DNA from: Candidatus Methanoperedens sp.
GTDB taxonomy: Archaea > Halobacteriota > Methanosarcinia > Methanosarcinales > Methanoperedenaceae
Assembly: GCA_026552955.1 (NCBI GenBank)
Contig: JAPMTS010000005.1
Location: forward strand, 1-64,000
Length of the DNA stretch: 64,000 nt
Direction of reading: 5' to 3'
Numbering within the stretch: position 1 is the stretch's first letter; each line of letters opens with the position of its first letter. Shown here piece after piece: positions 17,310 to 27,839 of this stretch. Under the pieces are notes generated by a model. It saw only the letters and a list, made by a program, of their open reading frames with translations, searched no databases and was not told the DNA's origin. The translations under genes were made by a program, and so were the position numbers.

Positions 17310-20300
17310 ATGCTAAAAGATGCAGGGCAATATAATGCTAAATCACTTGAAGAGAATATCCACAAATTCTGGGATGAAATTGATGCTTACTCACGGGTGA
17401 GAGAACAGAGGATCGATGGCCAGAAATTCTTTTTTGTGGACGGCCCGCCTTATACGACCGGACGAATACATCTTGGAACTGCGTGGAATAAAATAATCAA
17501 GGATTCGATATTGCGTTATAAATCCATGAAGGGTTTCCATGTACTTGACCGGGCGGGATGGGATATGCACGGTCTTCCCATAGAAGTAAAAGTTGAAGCG
17601 GTCCTGGGATTCAAATCAAAAAAAGACATTGAGAAATATGGTGTCGGGAATTTCGTGGCAAAATGCAAGGAATTCGCTCTTTCACATCGAGATGAAATGA
17701 CTCTCCAGTTCCAGAACCTTGGTGTCTGGCTCAACTGGAAAGATCCTTATATGACGCTGCGGGATGAGTATATTGAAGCTGCATGGTGGACGTTAAAAAA
17801 GGCGCATGAAAAGAACCTTCTGGAAAAAGGCCGAAGGGTCGTAAACTGGTGCCCCAGATGCGAAACAGCCATAGCTGACTCCGAGGTTGAATATGCAGAT
17901 GTTTCCGACCCCTCGGTGTATATCAAGTTCCCGGTCACAGGTGAAGAGAATACTTTCATCGTGATATGGACTACTACCCCATGGACTATTCCCGCCAATA
18001 TTGCAGTAGCGGTCCATCCTTCGTTTGAATATGTAAGAGTCAGGGTGTCAAAGAACGATAAGGAAGAAATCCTTATAATGGCAAAAGAGCTTCTGAAAAA
18101 TGTCCTGAAACAGGGAAGATACAAGAAATCCGAAGTACTGGAGACTATCCTTGGCGAAGAACTTAAGATCGAATACAATGCCCCTCTTGGCCACAAAGTA
18201 CCCAGACAGAATACATTCTCTCACACTGTTTACCTTGCAGACTTTGTGACCGCTGAAAATACAGGCTGTGTTCACATAGCACCGGGTCACGGCATTGATG
18301 ACTTTGAACTCGGGATGAAGCACAAGCTTCCAATATTCTGTCCTGTGGGACCCGATGGGAAATATACTGAGGAAGCAGGCGATTATAAGGGAATGCATGT
18401 CAGGGAAGCCAATAAAGTTGTGCTTGATGACCTTTCTGAAAAAGACCTGCTGCTCTCAAGCGGAACTATCTCGCACAGGTATGGTCATTGCTGGAGATGT
18501 AAGACCCCGATAATATATCTTGCCACAGAGCAGTGGTTCCTGAGGATCACCGACCTTAAGGAAAAAATGCTTGATGAAATCAAGAAAGTGAAATGGTATC
18601 CCGATTGGGCAGGTTCAGCTCGTTTTGCCGACTGGGTAAAAGGTTCACGCGACTGGTGCATTTCCCGCCAGAGGTACTGGGGCATCCCGATCCCGGTATG
18701 GATATGCGATTTTTGCGGCGAAGTGGAAGTAATGGGGACAATGGAAGAATTGAAGAACCGGTCAGCCGTGAAAAACCTGACAGACCTTCACCGGCCATAT
18801 GTGGACAATATCCATATCAAATGCAGGAAATGCGAAAAGAGAATGAGCCGGGTTCCGGATGTGTTCGATGTATGGTTTGACTCCGCAGTTGCATCCTGGG
18901 CAACATTAAATTTCCCGCGCGATGATAAAACATATAAGGAATGGTGGCCCGCCGATTTTATCACTGAAGGCCATGACCAGACCCGCGGCTGGTTCTATTC
19001 CCAGATGGGAGCAAGCATGGTCTCCTTCGGGAAAGCGCCTTATAAGAGCGTCCTGATGCATGGTTTTACCCTTGATACCGAAGGCAAGAAAATGTCAAAG
19101 AGTCTTGGGAACGTGGTTTCCCCGGATGACGTTATTAATAAGTACGGGGCAGAATCACTTCGATTGTATGTGCTTTCACAGAACGCGCCGTGGGATGACC
19201 TGAAATTCGTATGGGAAGAAGTCGGGACCATTAACAGGATGCTCAATATCCTCTGGAATGTGTATCGATTCCCTCTTCCCTATATGATCCTTGACAATTT
19301 CAATCCTGTGGATACCAGGGAACGCCTTGCCACACTTTCGCTTCGCATCGAGGACAAATGGATCCTCTCCAAAGTCCAGAGCCTTATCAAGAAGGTTGAG
19401 ACTGCCATGTCCGAGTACAATCTTCACAAAGCCACGCGGCCTATCTCGGAATTCATTCTTGAAGACCTCTCGCGCTGGTATATCCAGCTTATAAGACCAA
19501 GGACATGGCGTGAAGCGAATGACCCGGACAAGCTTGCAGCATATTATACTTTGTATGAGGTGCTTGTCACATTGACAAAAGTCCTGGCGCCCTTTGCGCC
19601 CCATATCTCCGAGGAAATGTACGGAAACCTTGTGCGAAATATACATCCGGACGCACCTGAAAGCGTCCACATGTGTAATTGGCAGGCTCCGGATGAAAAA
19701 TTTATTGATATTGAACTTGAGAAAAAGATGGATATCATCCGGGAAATCGTTGAGGCAAGTTCTAATGCAAGGCAGAAACTCAAGCGCAAACTGAGATGGC
19801 CTGTTAAGAGAATAGTAGTTGTGCCAAAGAATGAAATAGTAAATGAAGCGGTTTTGTGCCTTGAGAAGGTATTGAAAGAACAGACAAACGCCAAGAATAT
19901 CATTTTGATCAAGCACGGTGAAACCTGGGATGAGCTTGGCGTTGAAGTCCTCCCCAACCATGCAGCTCTTGGCCCCGCTTTTAAGAAAGATGCAGGAAAA
20001 GTCATAGCGCAATTGAAGACTGTCAGTGGCAGGGCAATAAAGAAATCCATCCTTGAGACCGGAAGTTTTGAACTGGAAGCCGGAGTCATCAACGCTGATA
20101 TGGTGACCTTTAAGGACCTTATACCGCCTGCTATTGCCGCCGCGGGATTCTCAGCCGGTGATGTCTATGTTGACACCGAGCTCACACGGGAAATTGAATC
20201 CGAAGGCTACGCGCGCGAAGTCATCCGAAGGATCCAGGATATGCGAAAAGAGCTTGACCTTGCCGTTGAAGAAGAGATACGAGCCTCCGTGGAGATCAAA

Positions 20301-20462
20301 GATGAAAGGGTTGCGATACTTGTTCTTGAATTAAAGGATTTCATTGCAGGTGAGGTGCGGGCAAGAACATTGACGATCGGACCTGAGGTTGAAGTAGAAG
20401 GTGAGCTTGTGAAGGATTGGGACGTAGAAGATGTCAGGATGAGGATGGGAATACGTTTATGA
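17310..20462 (+). CDS. ileS: Isoleucine--tRNA ligase
   Basis: Class I aminoacyl-tRNA synthetase charging tRNA-Ile, 1050 residues, the normal archaeal/eukaryal-type length. The HIGH-like motif is HLGT (54-57) and KMSKS is at 594-598. The editing domain (about 180-400) holds TTTPWTIP and [11 protein letters not shown] zinc site is formed by CDFCGE and CRKCEKR. The anticodon-binding and C-terminal domains follow. It is preceded by a basic micro-ORF on the opposite strand and followed by micro-ORFs on its own strand. Confidence 0.97.
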   Translation: MLKDAGQYNAKSLEENIHKFWDEIDAYSRVREQRIDGQKFFFVDGPPYTTGRIHLGTAWNKIIKDSILRYKSMKGFHVLDRAGWDMHGLPIEVKVEAVLGFKSKKDIEKYGVGNFVAKCKEFALSHRDEMTLQFQNLGVWLNWKDPYMTLRDEYIEAAWWTLKKAHEKNLLEKGRRVVNWCPRCETAIADSEVEYADVSDPSVYIKFPVTGEENTFIVIWTTTPWTIPANIAVAVHPSFEYVRVRVSKNDKEEILIMAKELLKNVLKQGRYKKSEVLETILGEELKIEYNAPLGHKVPRQNTFSHTVYLADFVTAENTGCVHIAPGHGIDDFELGMKHKLPIFCPVGPDGKYTEEAGDYKGMHVREANKVVLDDLSEKDLLLSSGTISHRYGHCWRCKTPIIYLATEQWFLRITDLKEKMLDEIKKVKWYPDWAGSARFADWVKGSRDWCISRQRYWGIPIPVWICDFCGEVEVMGTMEELKNRSAVKNLTDLHRPYVDNIHIKCRKCEKRMSRVPDVFDVWFDSAVASWATLNFPRDDKTYKEWWPADFITEGHDQTRGWFYSQMGASMVSFGKAPYKSVLMHGFTLDTEGKKMSKSLGNVVSPDDVINKYGAESLRLYVLSQNAPWDDLKFVWEEVGTINRMLNILWNVYRFPLPYMILDNFNPVDTRERLATLSLRIEDKWILSKVQSLIKKVETAMSEYNLHKATRPISEFILEDLSRWYIQLIRPRTWREANDPDKLAAYYTLYEVLVTLTKVLAPFAPHISEEMYGNLVRNIHPDAPESVHMCNWQAPDEKFIDIELEKKMDIIREIVEASSNARQKLKRKLRWPVKRIVVVPKNEIVNEAVLCLEKVLKEQTNAKNIILIKHGETWDELGVEVLPNHAALGPAFKKDAGKVIAQLKTVSGRAIKKSILETGSFELEAGVINADMVTFKDLIPPAIAAAGFSAGDVYVDTELTREIESEGYAREVIRRIQDMRKELDLAVEEEIRASVEIKDERVAILVLELKDFIAGEVRARTLTIGPEVEVEGELVKDWDVEDVRMRMGIRL

Positions 20463-20663
20463 TAGAGTGGGGCGAAAGTGCTTTGGAGAACCGCTCATAT
20501 CCTTGTTGCGGATGCCCCATTAATTCCTCAGTTGCTTTTCAAGATTATTCAATGATTTCTCTGACCCGGTCACAATGAGTTGTGCCGCACCAACAATAGT
20601 AAATTGCCCAGAAAAGGGTAAAATATTTAAATCCTCATGTATATCCTAATCATAATTAGGAGT

Positions 20664-20717
20664 ATGAGCAGGTGCGTATTGAACCATTGCAGCTGTAAAC
20701 GAATGTTAGAGGTATAA
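20664..20717 (+). CDS. Candidate 17-residue cysteine-containing micro-ORF
   Basis: ATG at 20664 gives MSRCVLNHCSCKRMLEV and a TAA. It begins about 32 nt after a TATA-like element, so the message could be almost leaderless; an AGGAGT is present but only two nt from the ATG. It ends four nt before the next micro-ORF and contains that ORF's Shine-Dalgarno, an arrangement like a leader peptide coupled to a second frame. Weak evidence by length alone. Confidence 0.25.
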   Translation: MSRCVLNHCSCKRMLEV

Positions 20718-20720
20718 AAA

Positions 20721-20783
20721 ATGCAGAGAATAAATCGGCGCAGGCAAAAAAAAAGAAGAGGGCGTATGCGTCTCTTTCCTTAA
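20721..20783 (+). CDS. Candidate 20-residue arginine-rich microprotein
   Basis: ATG at 20721 with AGAGGT seven nt upstream encodes MQRINRRRQKKRRGRMRLFP and a TAA. Half the residues are Arg or Lys. Size and charge recall the ribosomal peptide L41e, but the arrangement does not match the L41e sequences I know, so I do not assign it. It follows the cysteine-containing micro-ORF by three nt. Confidence 0.35.
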   Translation: MQRINRRRQKKRRGRMRLFP

Positions 20784-20830
20784 TCACAGAAAATAATGGG
20801 ATCATGATATTCTAATATTCAGAAAAAAAC

Positions 20831-21640
20831 CTATATCGCATACTTCACTGCCTCTTCGATAGTCCTCACTTCCCTCACTTCAATTCCGATGTCCCCCACA
20901 ATGCTTTTCTGACCCGGCGGCACAAGAAACAGCTTTGCCCCATTCTCCTTTGCAGCAATGCCTTTTTCCCTCGGGGCGCCGATTGACCCTATCGAATGGT
21001 CTTCACGGATCGTTCCCGTCATCAGCACATCACTCCGGGGCGCTTTTCCTTCCATCGCGGCAATAGCTGCGATAGTAATAGCACCGCCTGCGCTGCCTCC
21101 TGAAATGATAAGGTTTTGCTCCTGTGGCGGTGATTTGATATTGACCAGAATATCTTTGTTTATAAGACTTGTCCTTGTAACTTCCCGGGCCACGCGAATG
21201 GCAGTCTGGTATGATGATTGCATTGCTTCATCAACAAGAACATTGGCGAGATTGAGAAATAAGTTGCTTTTTCCTTCTTTTATGATCACTTCAAGAGGTA
21301 TCACATGGCCGATATCATTCTCATCCACACCAATTACCCCGTAGTCGCTTTTGGTGACCATGGTGAGGTTTATGATGTCCTCTTCAAGTTTTTGGCGTGT
21401 CTGTGTTTCATTCTCCAGCAACCTTTCTGTTCTTGACAGGTTTCCATAGAGGCTTGAGATATTTGATTCAAGCTGTGAAATCTTTATTTTTTGTGAGGTT
21501 ACTTCACCAGACATAGCGGCTATAGATGCATCTTTTTGTCTTATGTCTTCAAGACTTACCACTAAAAATGCAGATGAACCGATCAATAATATAGAAAGGA
21601 TGATAATTGCAATTCGAAATTTTCTGCTACTGTCTGGCAT
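20831..21640 (-). CDS. Membrane-anchored Lon-like (S16) serine protease
   Basis: 269 residues. An N-terminal membrane anchor (about 8-30) is followed by a short coiled coil (35-95) and a Lon protease domain without an AAA+ module. The Ser-Lys dyad is Ser183 in GGSAGG and Lys226 in GAPREKGIAA, in the order typical of S16 enzymes. It resembles the archaeal secreted or membrane S16 proteases of COG1750. The catalytic domain most likely faces outward, since the positive residues (SSRKFR) precede the anchor. Divergent from the ribonucleotide reductase gene. Confidence 0.88.
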   Translation of the reverse strand: MPDSSRKFRIAIIILSILLIGSSAFLVVSLEDIRQKDASIAAMSGEVTSQKIKISQLESNISSLYGNLSRTERLLENETQTRQKLEEDIINLTMVTKSDYGVIGVDENDIGHVIPLEVIIKEGKSNLFLNLANVLVDEAMQSSYQTAIRVAREVTRTSLINKDILVNIKSPPQEQNLIISGGSAGGAITIAAIAAMEGKAPRSDVLMTGTIREDHSIGSIGAPREKGIAAKENGAKLFLVPPGQKSIVGDIGIEVREVRTIEEAVKYAI

Positions 21641-21728
21641 ACTTTAAGTATATTTTTTTCATATTTTAAAAGGCTTTTTAAAACATTCATAAGTTTTAAC
21701 CTGATAAAGATTAATATATTATCCAGGG

Positions 21729-24700
21729 ATGATTTTTCTGCCGCAGGAAATCAGGAAAAGAGATGGAAGAATAGTAGATTTTGACATAGCAAAGATAACC
21801 AAAGCCATTTTTAAGGCATTTGTTGCCACGAAAAGCCATAATGGTGAAAGAGCAGGAGAAATTGCTGGCCAGGTTGTGGAAATTCTTGACAAGAAAATAA
21901 CCGGGATACCCGGTGTTGAGGATGTGCAGGACACTGTCGAGGAAGTCCTGATCAAAAAAGGTTATACAATGGTTGCCAGGGCATACATCCTTTACAGGGA
22001 AAAGAGGGCGCAGATCAGGAAGGCAAAAGAATTCTTTGGTGTGAAGGATGAACTGAAATTGAGCGTTAATGCCGTGAGGGTACTCCAGAGGCGTTACCTG
22101 TTGAAAAATGAGAAGGGGGACGTTATAGAAACACCCCTTAAGCTGTTTGAGCGAATTGCGAAAGCAGTGGCTTTTGATCCTGAATCTGAGTGTGAGTTCC
22201 TCAACATGCTGGTGAACCTTGAATTTCTGCCCAACACCCCCACAATTATGAACGCTGGCACCAACAACGGACAACTATCTGCATGTTTTGTTCTTCCGAT
22301 AGAAGATTCACTTGTGAGCATTTTTGATGCCGTGAAAAACATGGCACTTATCCAACAATTAGGTGGCGGGACAGGATTTTCATTCTCACGCCTTCGGATG
22401 CGAGGAGATAGGGTAAAATCCACAAAAGGTGTAGCTTCAGGCCCTGTTTCATTTATGAAGGTATTTGATACTGCAACGGACATAATCAAACAGGGAGGAA
22501 AAAGGCGCGGCGCGAACATGGGAATACTCAGGGCGGATCATCCGGATATCATTGAATTCATCACTGCAAAAACAAATGAAGGAATCCTGACAAATTTCAA
22601 TATATCAGTTGCTGTGGATGATAAGTTCATGAACGCTGTCAAAGAGGACGGTGATTATGAGTTGATCAATCCCAGGAACAGGGAAGTAGTAAAGAAGGTG
22701 AAAGCACAGGATATCTGGAACCTGATGATAACGATGGCCTGGAAAACCGGTGACCCCGGGATCATATTCATAGATGAGATAAACAGGCATAACCCAACGC
22801 CGCATATAGGGAAGATGGAGAGCACGAATCCATGTGTTGTGGGCAGCACGTTGATCCCTACAGAAAAAGGCCTGGTCAGGATGAAGGACCTGGTCGAAAA
22901 ATATTTCGGAGGTGGAATCCTTATTGCCGTGGATAATAGAGTTCCGATACAGATCAAGAACAATAATGGAACCATAAGCCTGATGAAGCAAAAGCAATTT
23001 GGAGTATCCTTCTTCGGAATTTTAAAAGCATTTTGTGTGGGAGAAAAGGATACCTGCAAAATAGAAACAGAATCCGGATTTGAGTTGATCTGTACATCAG
23101 ACCACAAGGTTCATACAAATTATGGATGGGTGAAAGCAGAGGACCTTGATCCTTTAAGACATAAGGTTTTGATACAATCGGGATTGGGAAGATTTAATGA
23201 AAATCTTGAATTACCGTTTGATGTTAAGAATCAGTTTACAGGAGGAAATGGTAAAACAACCAGATTATCTTTGCCGGATAAATGGAGTAAAGAATTAGGA
23301 CAGGTAATGGGCTGGCTGATAGGTGATGGCTGGCTAAGGGATGCGGATAAAAATTGCAGGGTGGGATTCACATTCTCGGAAGCGGACAGGAAAGTTATGG
23401 ACTATTTCAAACCCATTATTAATTGTTGGTATGGTTTTGATATAAAGGAAGTAAAAAGAGAGAATGGAGTTTATCATCTGTCCTATCATTCTAAATATTT
23501 TGTGGATTTTTTCAAAAAATTGGGTGTAATGCCTGTAAATGGCAAAGACAAGAAAGTTCCCGAAAGTATTTTTACAGCTCCAAAGGAGGCCGTTATTGGA
23601 TTCTTGCAGGGTTTATTTACAGTTGATGGAACTGTAAATTTTATTGAAAACAAATCATCATACGTGAGACTTACATCGATATCCCGGGAACTGTTGAAAG
23701 ATGTTCAAATCCTTTTGTTGAATTATGGTATTAAAAGTAAGATATATGATAGGTGCAGAACCCAGGAAAACAAATTCAATTATCTGAACAAGCATGGAGA
23801 ATTGAAAAAATATAGTTCAAGCGGTATTTGCTACGAACTGGAAATGAGTAAAGAAGGTGTATTGATCTTTTTAAAGGATATCGGATTTCTGTGTAATTAT
23901 CACAACAATAAAATAAATAAATTATTTTCAAAAGGTTACTATTCTGAGTATTTTGAAGAACGCATAAAATCGATAAATGAGAATGGAAAGGAACTAGTTT
24001 ATGATTTGACTGAACCAAAGACATTGAGCTTCATCTCGAATGGATTTGTATCTCTTGATTGCGGCGAACAACCTTTGCTGCCTTATGAATCCTGCAACCT
24101 TGGTTCCATAAATCTGGCAAAAATGGTTGAAAATGGTTCTATCGATTGGGAAAAACTTGGAAAAACCATAGATATTGCGGTAAGGTTCCTTGACAACGTA
24201 ATTGATATCAATAAATACCCCCTTATCCATATTGAGGAAATTACAAAGGCGAACAGGAAGATCGGGCTTGGTGTGATGGGGTTTGCTGATATGCTGGTTC
24301 ACCTGGGGATTCCTTATGATTCTGAAGAAGCTCTTAAAACCGCAGAAGAAATAATGAATTTCATCCAGGAAAAATCACACAGGGCCTCTGAAAAATTGGC
24401 GAAAGTCCGGGGTTCTTTCCCGAATTTTAAGGGAAGCGTATATAAAAAACCCATGCGAAATTCTACTGTTACCACAGTCGCACCCACCGGGACAATAAGC
24501 ATTATAGCGGGTTGTTCAAGCGGGATAGAGCCATTGTTTGCTGTTTCTTTTGTCAGGAACGTACTTGAGGGTACAAAACTCATCGAGGTAAATCCCTATT
24601 TTGAGGCTGTTGCAAAAGAAAGAGGATTCTATAGCGAAGAATTGATGATGAAAATAGCAAAGTCCGGTACACTGGCAGGAATAAAAGAGATACCTGATGA

Positions 24701-25007
24701 CGTGAAGCGGGTATTTGTGACAGCCTTTGACATAGCCCCCCTGTGGCATGTGAAGATACAGGCTGCATTCCAGAAATATTGTGATAACGCGGTTTCAAAG
24801 ACCATAAATTTCCCGAATGAGGCGGATATCAAGGAAGTCGAAAAAGCCTTCATGCTCGCCTATGAACTTAAATGCAAGGGTATCACGGTCTACAGGTATG
24901 GGAGTAAAACCACGCAGGTTTTGTACTTTGGGGATGCGAATGATAAATATGTGTCTGCAGATCCTGAATATTCAGGTGGTTGCGCAGCGCAGGTATGCCC
25001 GGTGTGA
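21729..25007 (+). CDS. nrdJ: Adenosylcobalamin-dependent (class II) ribonucleotide reductase with intein
   Basis: Reduces ribonucleotides to deoxyribonucleotides with a B12-generated thiyl radical. The precursor has 1092 residues; removing the intein (369-777) leaves 683. An ATP-cone lies at about 5-100. Active-site cysteines are Cys186 (LSACFVLP), the radical Cys778 with Glu780 (CGE) and Cys789 (YESC); the 11-residue gap between the last two matches known class II enzymes. A C-terminal redox pair is Cys1085 and Cys1090. PTGTISIIAG is the family phosphate loop. Convergent with acnB, 4 nt apart. Confidence 0.95.
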   Translation: MIFLPQEIRKRDGRIVDFDIAKITKAIFKAFVATKSHNGERAGEIAGQVVEILDKKITGIPGVEDVQDTVEEVLIKKGYTMVARAYILYREKRAQIRKAKEFFGVKDELKLSVNAVRVLQRRYLLKNEKGDVIETPLKLFERIAKAVAFDPESECEFLNMLVNLEFLPNTPTIMNAGTNNGQLSACFVLPIEDSLVSIFDAVKNMALIQQLGGGTGFSFSRLRMRGDRVKSTKGVASGPVSFMKVFDTATDIIKQGGKRRGANMGILRADHPDIIEFITAKTNEGILTNFNISVAVDDKFMNAVKEDGDYELINPRNREVVKKVKAQDIWNLMITMAWKTGDPGIIFIDEINRHNPTPHIGKMESTNPCVVGSTLIPTEKGLVRMKDLVEKYFGGGILIAVDNRVPIQIKNNNGTISLMKQKQFGVSFFGILKAFCVGEKDTCKIETESGFELICTSDHKVHTNYGWVKAEDLDPLRHKVLIQSGLGRFNENLELPFDVKNQFTGGNGKTTRLSLPDKWSKELGQVMGWLIGDGWLRDADKNCRVGFTFSEADRKVMDYFKPIINCWYGFDIKEVKRENGVYHLSYHSKYFVDFFKKLGVMPVNGKDKKVPESIFTAPKEAVIGFLQGLFTVDGTVNFIENKSSYVRLTSISRELLKDVQILLLNYGIKSKIYDRCRTQENKFNYLNKHGELKKYSSSGICYELEMSKEGVLIFLKDIGFLCNYHNNKINKLFSKGYYSEYFEERIKSINENGKELVYDLTEPKTLSFISNGFVSLDCGEQPLLPYESCNLGSINLAKMVENGSIDWEKLGKTIDIAVRFLDNVIDINKYPLIHIEEITKANRKIGLGVMGFADMLVHLGIPYDSEEALKTAEEIMNFIQEKSHRASEKLAKVRGSFPNFKGSVYKKPMRNSTVTTVAPTGTISIIAGCSSGIEPLFAVSFVRNVLEGTKLIEVNPYFEAVAKERGFYSEELMMKIAKSGTLAGIKEIPDDVKRVFVTAFDIAPLWHVKIQAAFQKYCDNAVSKTINFPNEADIKEVEKAFMLAYELKCKGITVYRYGSKTTQVLYFGDANDKYVSADPEYSGGCAAQVCPV
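22833..24059 (+). mobile_element. Intein with LAGLIDADG homing endonuclease inside nrdJ
   Basis: 409 in-frame codons, precursor residues 369-777, splitting NP from CGEQP of the reductase. Block A is CVVGSTLIPTEKG (Cys1 nucleophile) and block B holds TSDHKVHT. Two LAGLIDADG motifs, LGQVMGWLIGDGW and VIGFLQGLFTVDG, keep their catalytic Asp residues, so the endonuclease looks active. Block F is VYDLTEPKTLSF. The C-terminal splice motif is SNGFVSLD before Cys+1: the usual His-Asn is replaced by Leu-Asp. The +1 residue is the reductase radical cysteine, so splicing is required for enzyme activity. Confidence 0.93.
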
Positions 25008-25011
25008 GGTA

Positions 25012-27465
25012 TTAGAGCGACTGGATATATTCCGAAAGTGTCGGGATCCTTCCAAGAACAGCCGTTATCGCGGCAAGTTCGGCCGAACCAAGATAGACCA
25101 GTGCATTTTTACCCATGCGGTTATCGAAATTGCGTGTGGAAGTTGAGAATACAACGGCATTATCAGCTACTCTTGCCTGGTTGCCCATGCAAAGGCTGCA
25201 TCCGGGGATCTCCATTCTTGCACCAAGTCCTGAGAGCTTTGAATAGTAACCTTTTTCTTTCATGCTTTTTTCGATAAGCCTTGTTGGGGGAGCCACCCAC
25301 AATTTCGCTTTCATGCTGCCTGCCTTTTCAAGTATGGTTGCTGCCCTGTCCAGCTGTTCAATCCCTATCATGCAGGATCCGATAAATACCTCATCAATTT
25401 TTGTTCCCTGTACTTCAGAAAGCGGTTTAACAAGATCGGGATCATTGGGGCAGGCAAGTAATGGTTCACTGATATCGGACAGGTCGATCTGGAGGATATC
25501 GGCATATTCCGCATCAGGATCCGCTTCCATCAAAGAAGGGGCATCAAGCCATTCCTGCATTGCCTTTATCCGCATTTCAAGTGCATTTGATGCATATCCT
25601 TCTTTTATGAGCGATCTTAAAATTTGTATGTTGGTTTCAAGAAATATCGCGACCTGCTCCTTTCCCAGGGCTATCACGGCAGCTTCAGAGGACCTCTCCG
25701 CACTTGCATCCGTGAGTTCAAATGCCTGTTCTACAGTAATGTGGGGAAGACCTTCCATCTCCATTATCCTTCCATTAAAGATATTCTTTTTATTCGTTTT
25801 CTCAAGAGTTACCTTGCCCTGTTTTGATGCGTAATACGGAATTGCATTGACAACATCACGTAAGTATAATCCTTTTTTAAGGTTGCCCTTAAATCGTACA
25901 AGCACACTTTGCGGCATATCCAGGGGCATTATACCAAGGGATGCGGCAAACGCTACAAGACCGCTTCCTGCAGGGAATGAGATGCCTATGGGGAAACGTG
26001 TATGGCTGTCTCCTCCTGTACCCACGGTGTCGGGCAGGATCATGCGGTTTAGCCATGAATGGATTATTCCGTCGCCGGGTTTTAAAGCTACTCCCCCTCT
26101 TTCCCTGAAGAATGCAGAGAGTTCTTTATGCATTACTGTGTCCGCAGGAGTTGGATATGCTGCCGTATGGCAAAAGGATTGCATGACAAGAGGCGCCTGG
26201 AACCCAAGGCATACAAGTTCTTTTATTTCATCAGCGGTCATCGGCCCGGTCGTATCCTGGGAGCCCACTGTGGTGATGCCCGGAAGGCATGACTGCCCGG
26301 GACGCACACCAGGAAATCCGCATGCTTTTCCAACTATCTTTTGCGCGAGCGTATATCCCCGATCTGAAGTTGCAGGGTCAGCTGGCTTGATGAATAGATC
26401 ATAATTTACTCCAAGGGCTTCCTGGGCTTTTTTGGTGAGTTCTTTTCCTATTATAAGTGAAAGCCTTCCCCCTGAGCCGTATTCATCAGGGAGCGTTTCG
26501 GGCTCAAGAGAAAATGAAGTGATCTCTTCTTTGTTTTCGCCAAGTATCTTGCCCTGTTTGAAATCCAATGTAACTACATCGCCCGATGTGAGAGCAGAAA
26601 CATCGCATTTGATCGGGATAGCACCGCTGTCACGTGCGGTATTGAAAAAAATTGGCGCTATCTGGCTTCCAAGAATTATTCCGCCTTTTCGTTTATTCGG
26701 GATGCCCGGGATGTCCTGTCCGATCCACCAGATCAGGGAATTAGCAGCTGATTTCCTGCTGCTGCCTGTTCCCACAACATCTGCGGCGAATGCTAGGGGA
26801 TATCCTTTTTTTTTCAGGTCCCTTATTTCATCAATCGCCCCAGGATATCGGTTTTCAAACATGGAAAGAGCATGCAATGGAATATCGGCGCGTGTTCCGG
26901 CACGGTTTGCCGGGGAGAAATCATCAGTATTTACTTCTCCAGGGATTTTGAATATCGTGACTCTTTGCGTTTGGGGGATTCCACCTTTGTGCCAATCAGC
27001 TTTTGCCCAGCTTTCGAGAACTTTCTTTGCTCCGGAATTTGTGGCGGAAAGCTCTTTTATCCTGTCAAAGAAACCAAATATCAAGATCGTGTTTGAAAGA
27101 GCACAAACCGCCTGTTCCGAAAGATCCCTGTCATCGAGCAATTCAATAAGCGTCTCGATATTATATCCGCCTTTCATCAGGCCTAACAGGGAGACCGCCT
27201 CATGCGGCAGGAGCAGTTTTGATCTTTTCTCGCGCAGGGCGATCTGTCTTAAGAACTTTGCTTTTTCAAGAGCCGCAGGGTCAACACCGGGTGGAATATG
27301 ATCTTTTAGGAGTTCAAGCATAAAATCTTCCGATCCAGGGGGAGGATCAAAAAACAATCGGGTTAACGCTTTAACCTGTTCGGCATTGAGGGGAATAGGG
27401 GGAATTCCCTGTTCTTGCCTTTGTGCGATATGCTTCTGGTATGATTCAAGGATTTCTATGGTCAT
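25012..27465 (-). CDS. acnB: Aconitate hydratase B (AcnB type)
   Basis: Interconverts citrate and isocitrate; AcnB enzymes may also act on 2-methylisocitrate. Length 817, slightly shorter than E. coli AcnB. Domain order is the AcnB one: N-terminal HEAT-like helices (about 1-150), swivelling domain, then the catalytic core. The 4Fe-4S ligands are Cys698 (GSCMIG), Cys756 and Cys759 (PGCSLCMGNQ). GSQDTTGPMT and GDSHTRFP are active-site loops. A separate transcription unit, convergent with nrdJ. This bacterial-type isozyme may have arrived by transfer (inference). Confidence 0.95.
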   Translation of the reverse strand: MTIEILESYQKHIAQRQEQGIPPIPLNAEQVKALTRLFFDPPPGSEDFMLELLKDHIPPGVDPAALEKAKFLRQIALREKRSKLLLPHEAVSLLGLMKGGYNIETLIELLDDRDLSEQAVCALSNTILIFGFFDRIKELSATNSGAKKVLESWAKADWHKGGIPQTQRVTIFKIPGEVNTDDFSPANRAGTRADIPLHALSMFENRYPGAIDEIRDLKKKGYPLAFAADVVGTGSSRKSAANSLIWWIGQDIPGIPNKRKGGIILGSQIAPIFFNTARDSGAIPIKCDVSALTSGDVVTLDFKQGKILGENKEEITSFSLEPETLPDEYGSGGRLSLIIGKELTKKAQEALGVNYDLFIKPADPATSDRGYTLAQKIVGKACGFPGVRPGQSCLPGITTVGSQDTTGPMTADEIKELVCLGFQAPLVMQSFCHTAAYPTPADTVMHKELSAFFRERGGVALKPGDGIIHSWLNRMILPDTVGTGGDSHTRFPIGISFPAGSGLVAFAASLGIMPLDMPQSVLVRFKGNLKKGLYLRDVVNAIPYYASKQGKVTLEKTNKKNIFNGRIMEMEGLPHITVEQAFELTDASAERSSEAAVIALGKEQVAIFLETNIQILRSLIKEGYASNALEMRIKAMQEWLDAPSLMEADPDAEYADILQIDLSDISEPLLACPNDPDLVKPLSEVQGTKIDEVFIGSCMIGIEQLDRAATILEKAGSMKAKLWVAPPTRLIEKSMKEKGYYSKLSGLGARMEIPGCSLCMGNQARVADNAVVFSTSTRNFDNRMGKNALVYLGSAELAAITAVLGRIPTLSEYIQSL

Positions 27466-27839
27466 CCGGGGTCTGAATGGCGGTACTATCTATTAATTTT
27501 GCGATACACCGGATCATCGTTATTTATAATGATACGAGTAGATAATATAAACACACAAATATAAATACATTCAAACCGTTATAATTATAATCATAAAAAT
27601 GGTTTTGTCCCGGGTTAATGAATTCGCAGTTGTCGATATGATCCCGTAAAGAGAGTCTGGCAGCTTGAGCAATATAATGTGCATCGTATGATATTTTTCA
27701 AGTTGAATTTTTCTATGATAATAATAACAATTATTATGATAATATTGATATACCATTTAAACCATATATGCTTTGACCAAATGAAAAACGAACTGCCCTG
27801 CTTAATATCAAATTAGTATTTGAAGGAAAGGATTTCTCA
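27466..27839. other. Divergent promoter region between acnB and the signalling operon
   Basis: 374 nt, very AT-rich, with several TATA-like stretches on both strands. An inverted repeat of 8 bp (ATAATAAT, AACA spacer, ATTATTAT) lies at 27718-27737, about 100 nt upstream of the kinase operon start, and could be an operator. AAGGAAAGGA precedes the kinase ATG as its Shine-Dalgarno. I see no RNA gene or supported coding sequence. Confidence 0.45.

Larger units (their letters stand above)
20463..20830. other. Intergenic region between ileS and a Lon-like protease gene
   Basis: 368 nt. A TATA-like AAAATATTTAAAT lies at 20619-20632, followed 30-35 nt later by two tandem very short frames described separately. 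No tRNA, repeat or longer gene is visible. The convergent protease gene ends at 20831. Confidence 0.5.

Noticed and set aside
19176-20012. Minus-strand frame of 278 codons opposite ileS
   Set aside because: ileS is certain here, and the antisense frame has no start signal or family motif.
20721-20783. Ribosomal peptide L41e
   Set aside because: Size and charge fit, but the spacing of Trp/Lys/Arg typical of L41e is absent, so I left it as an unnamed microprotein.
26432-27301. Plus-strand frame of 289 codons opposite acnB
   Set aside because: A shadow of acnB, which has full domain structure and cluster cysteines; the antisense product has no recognisable features.
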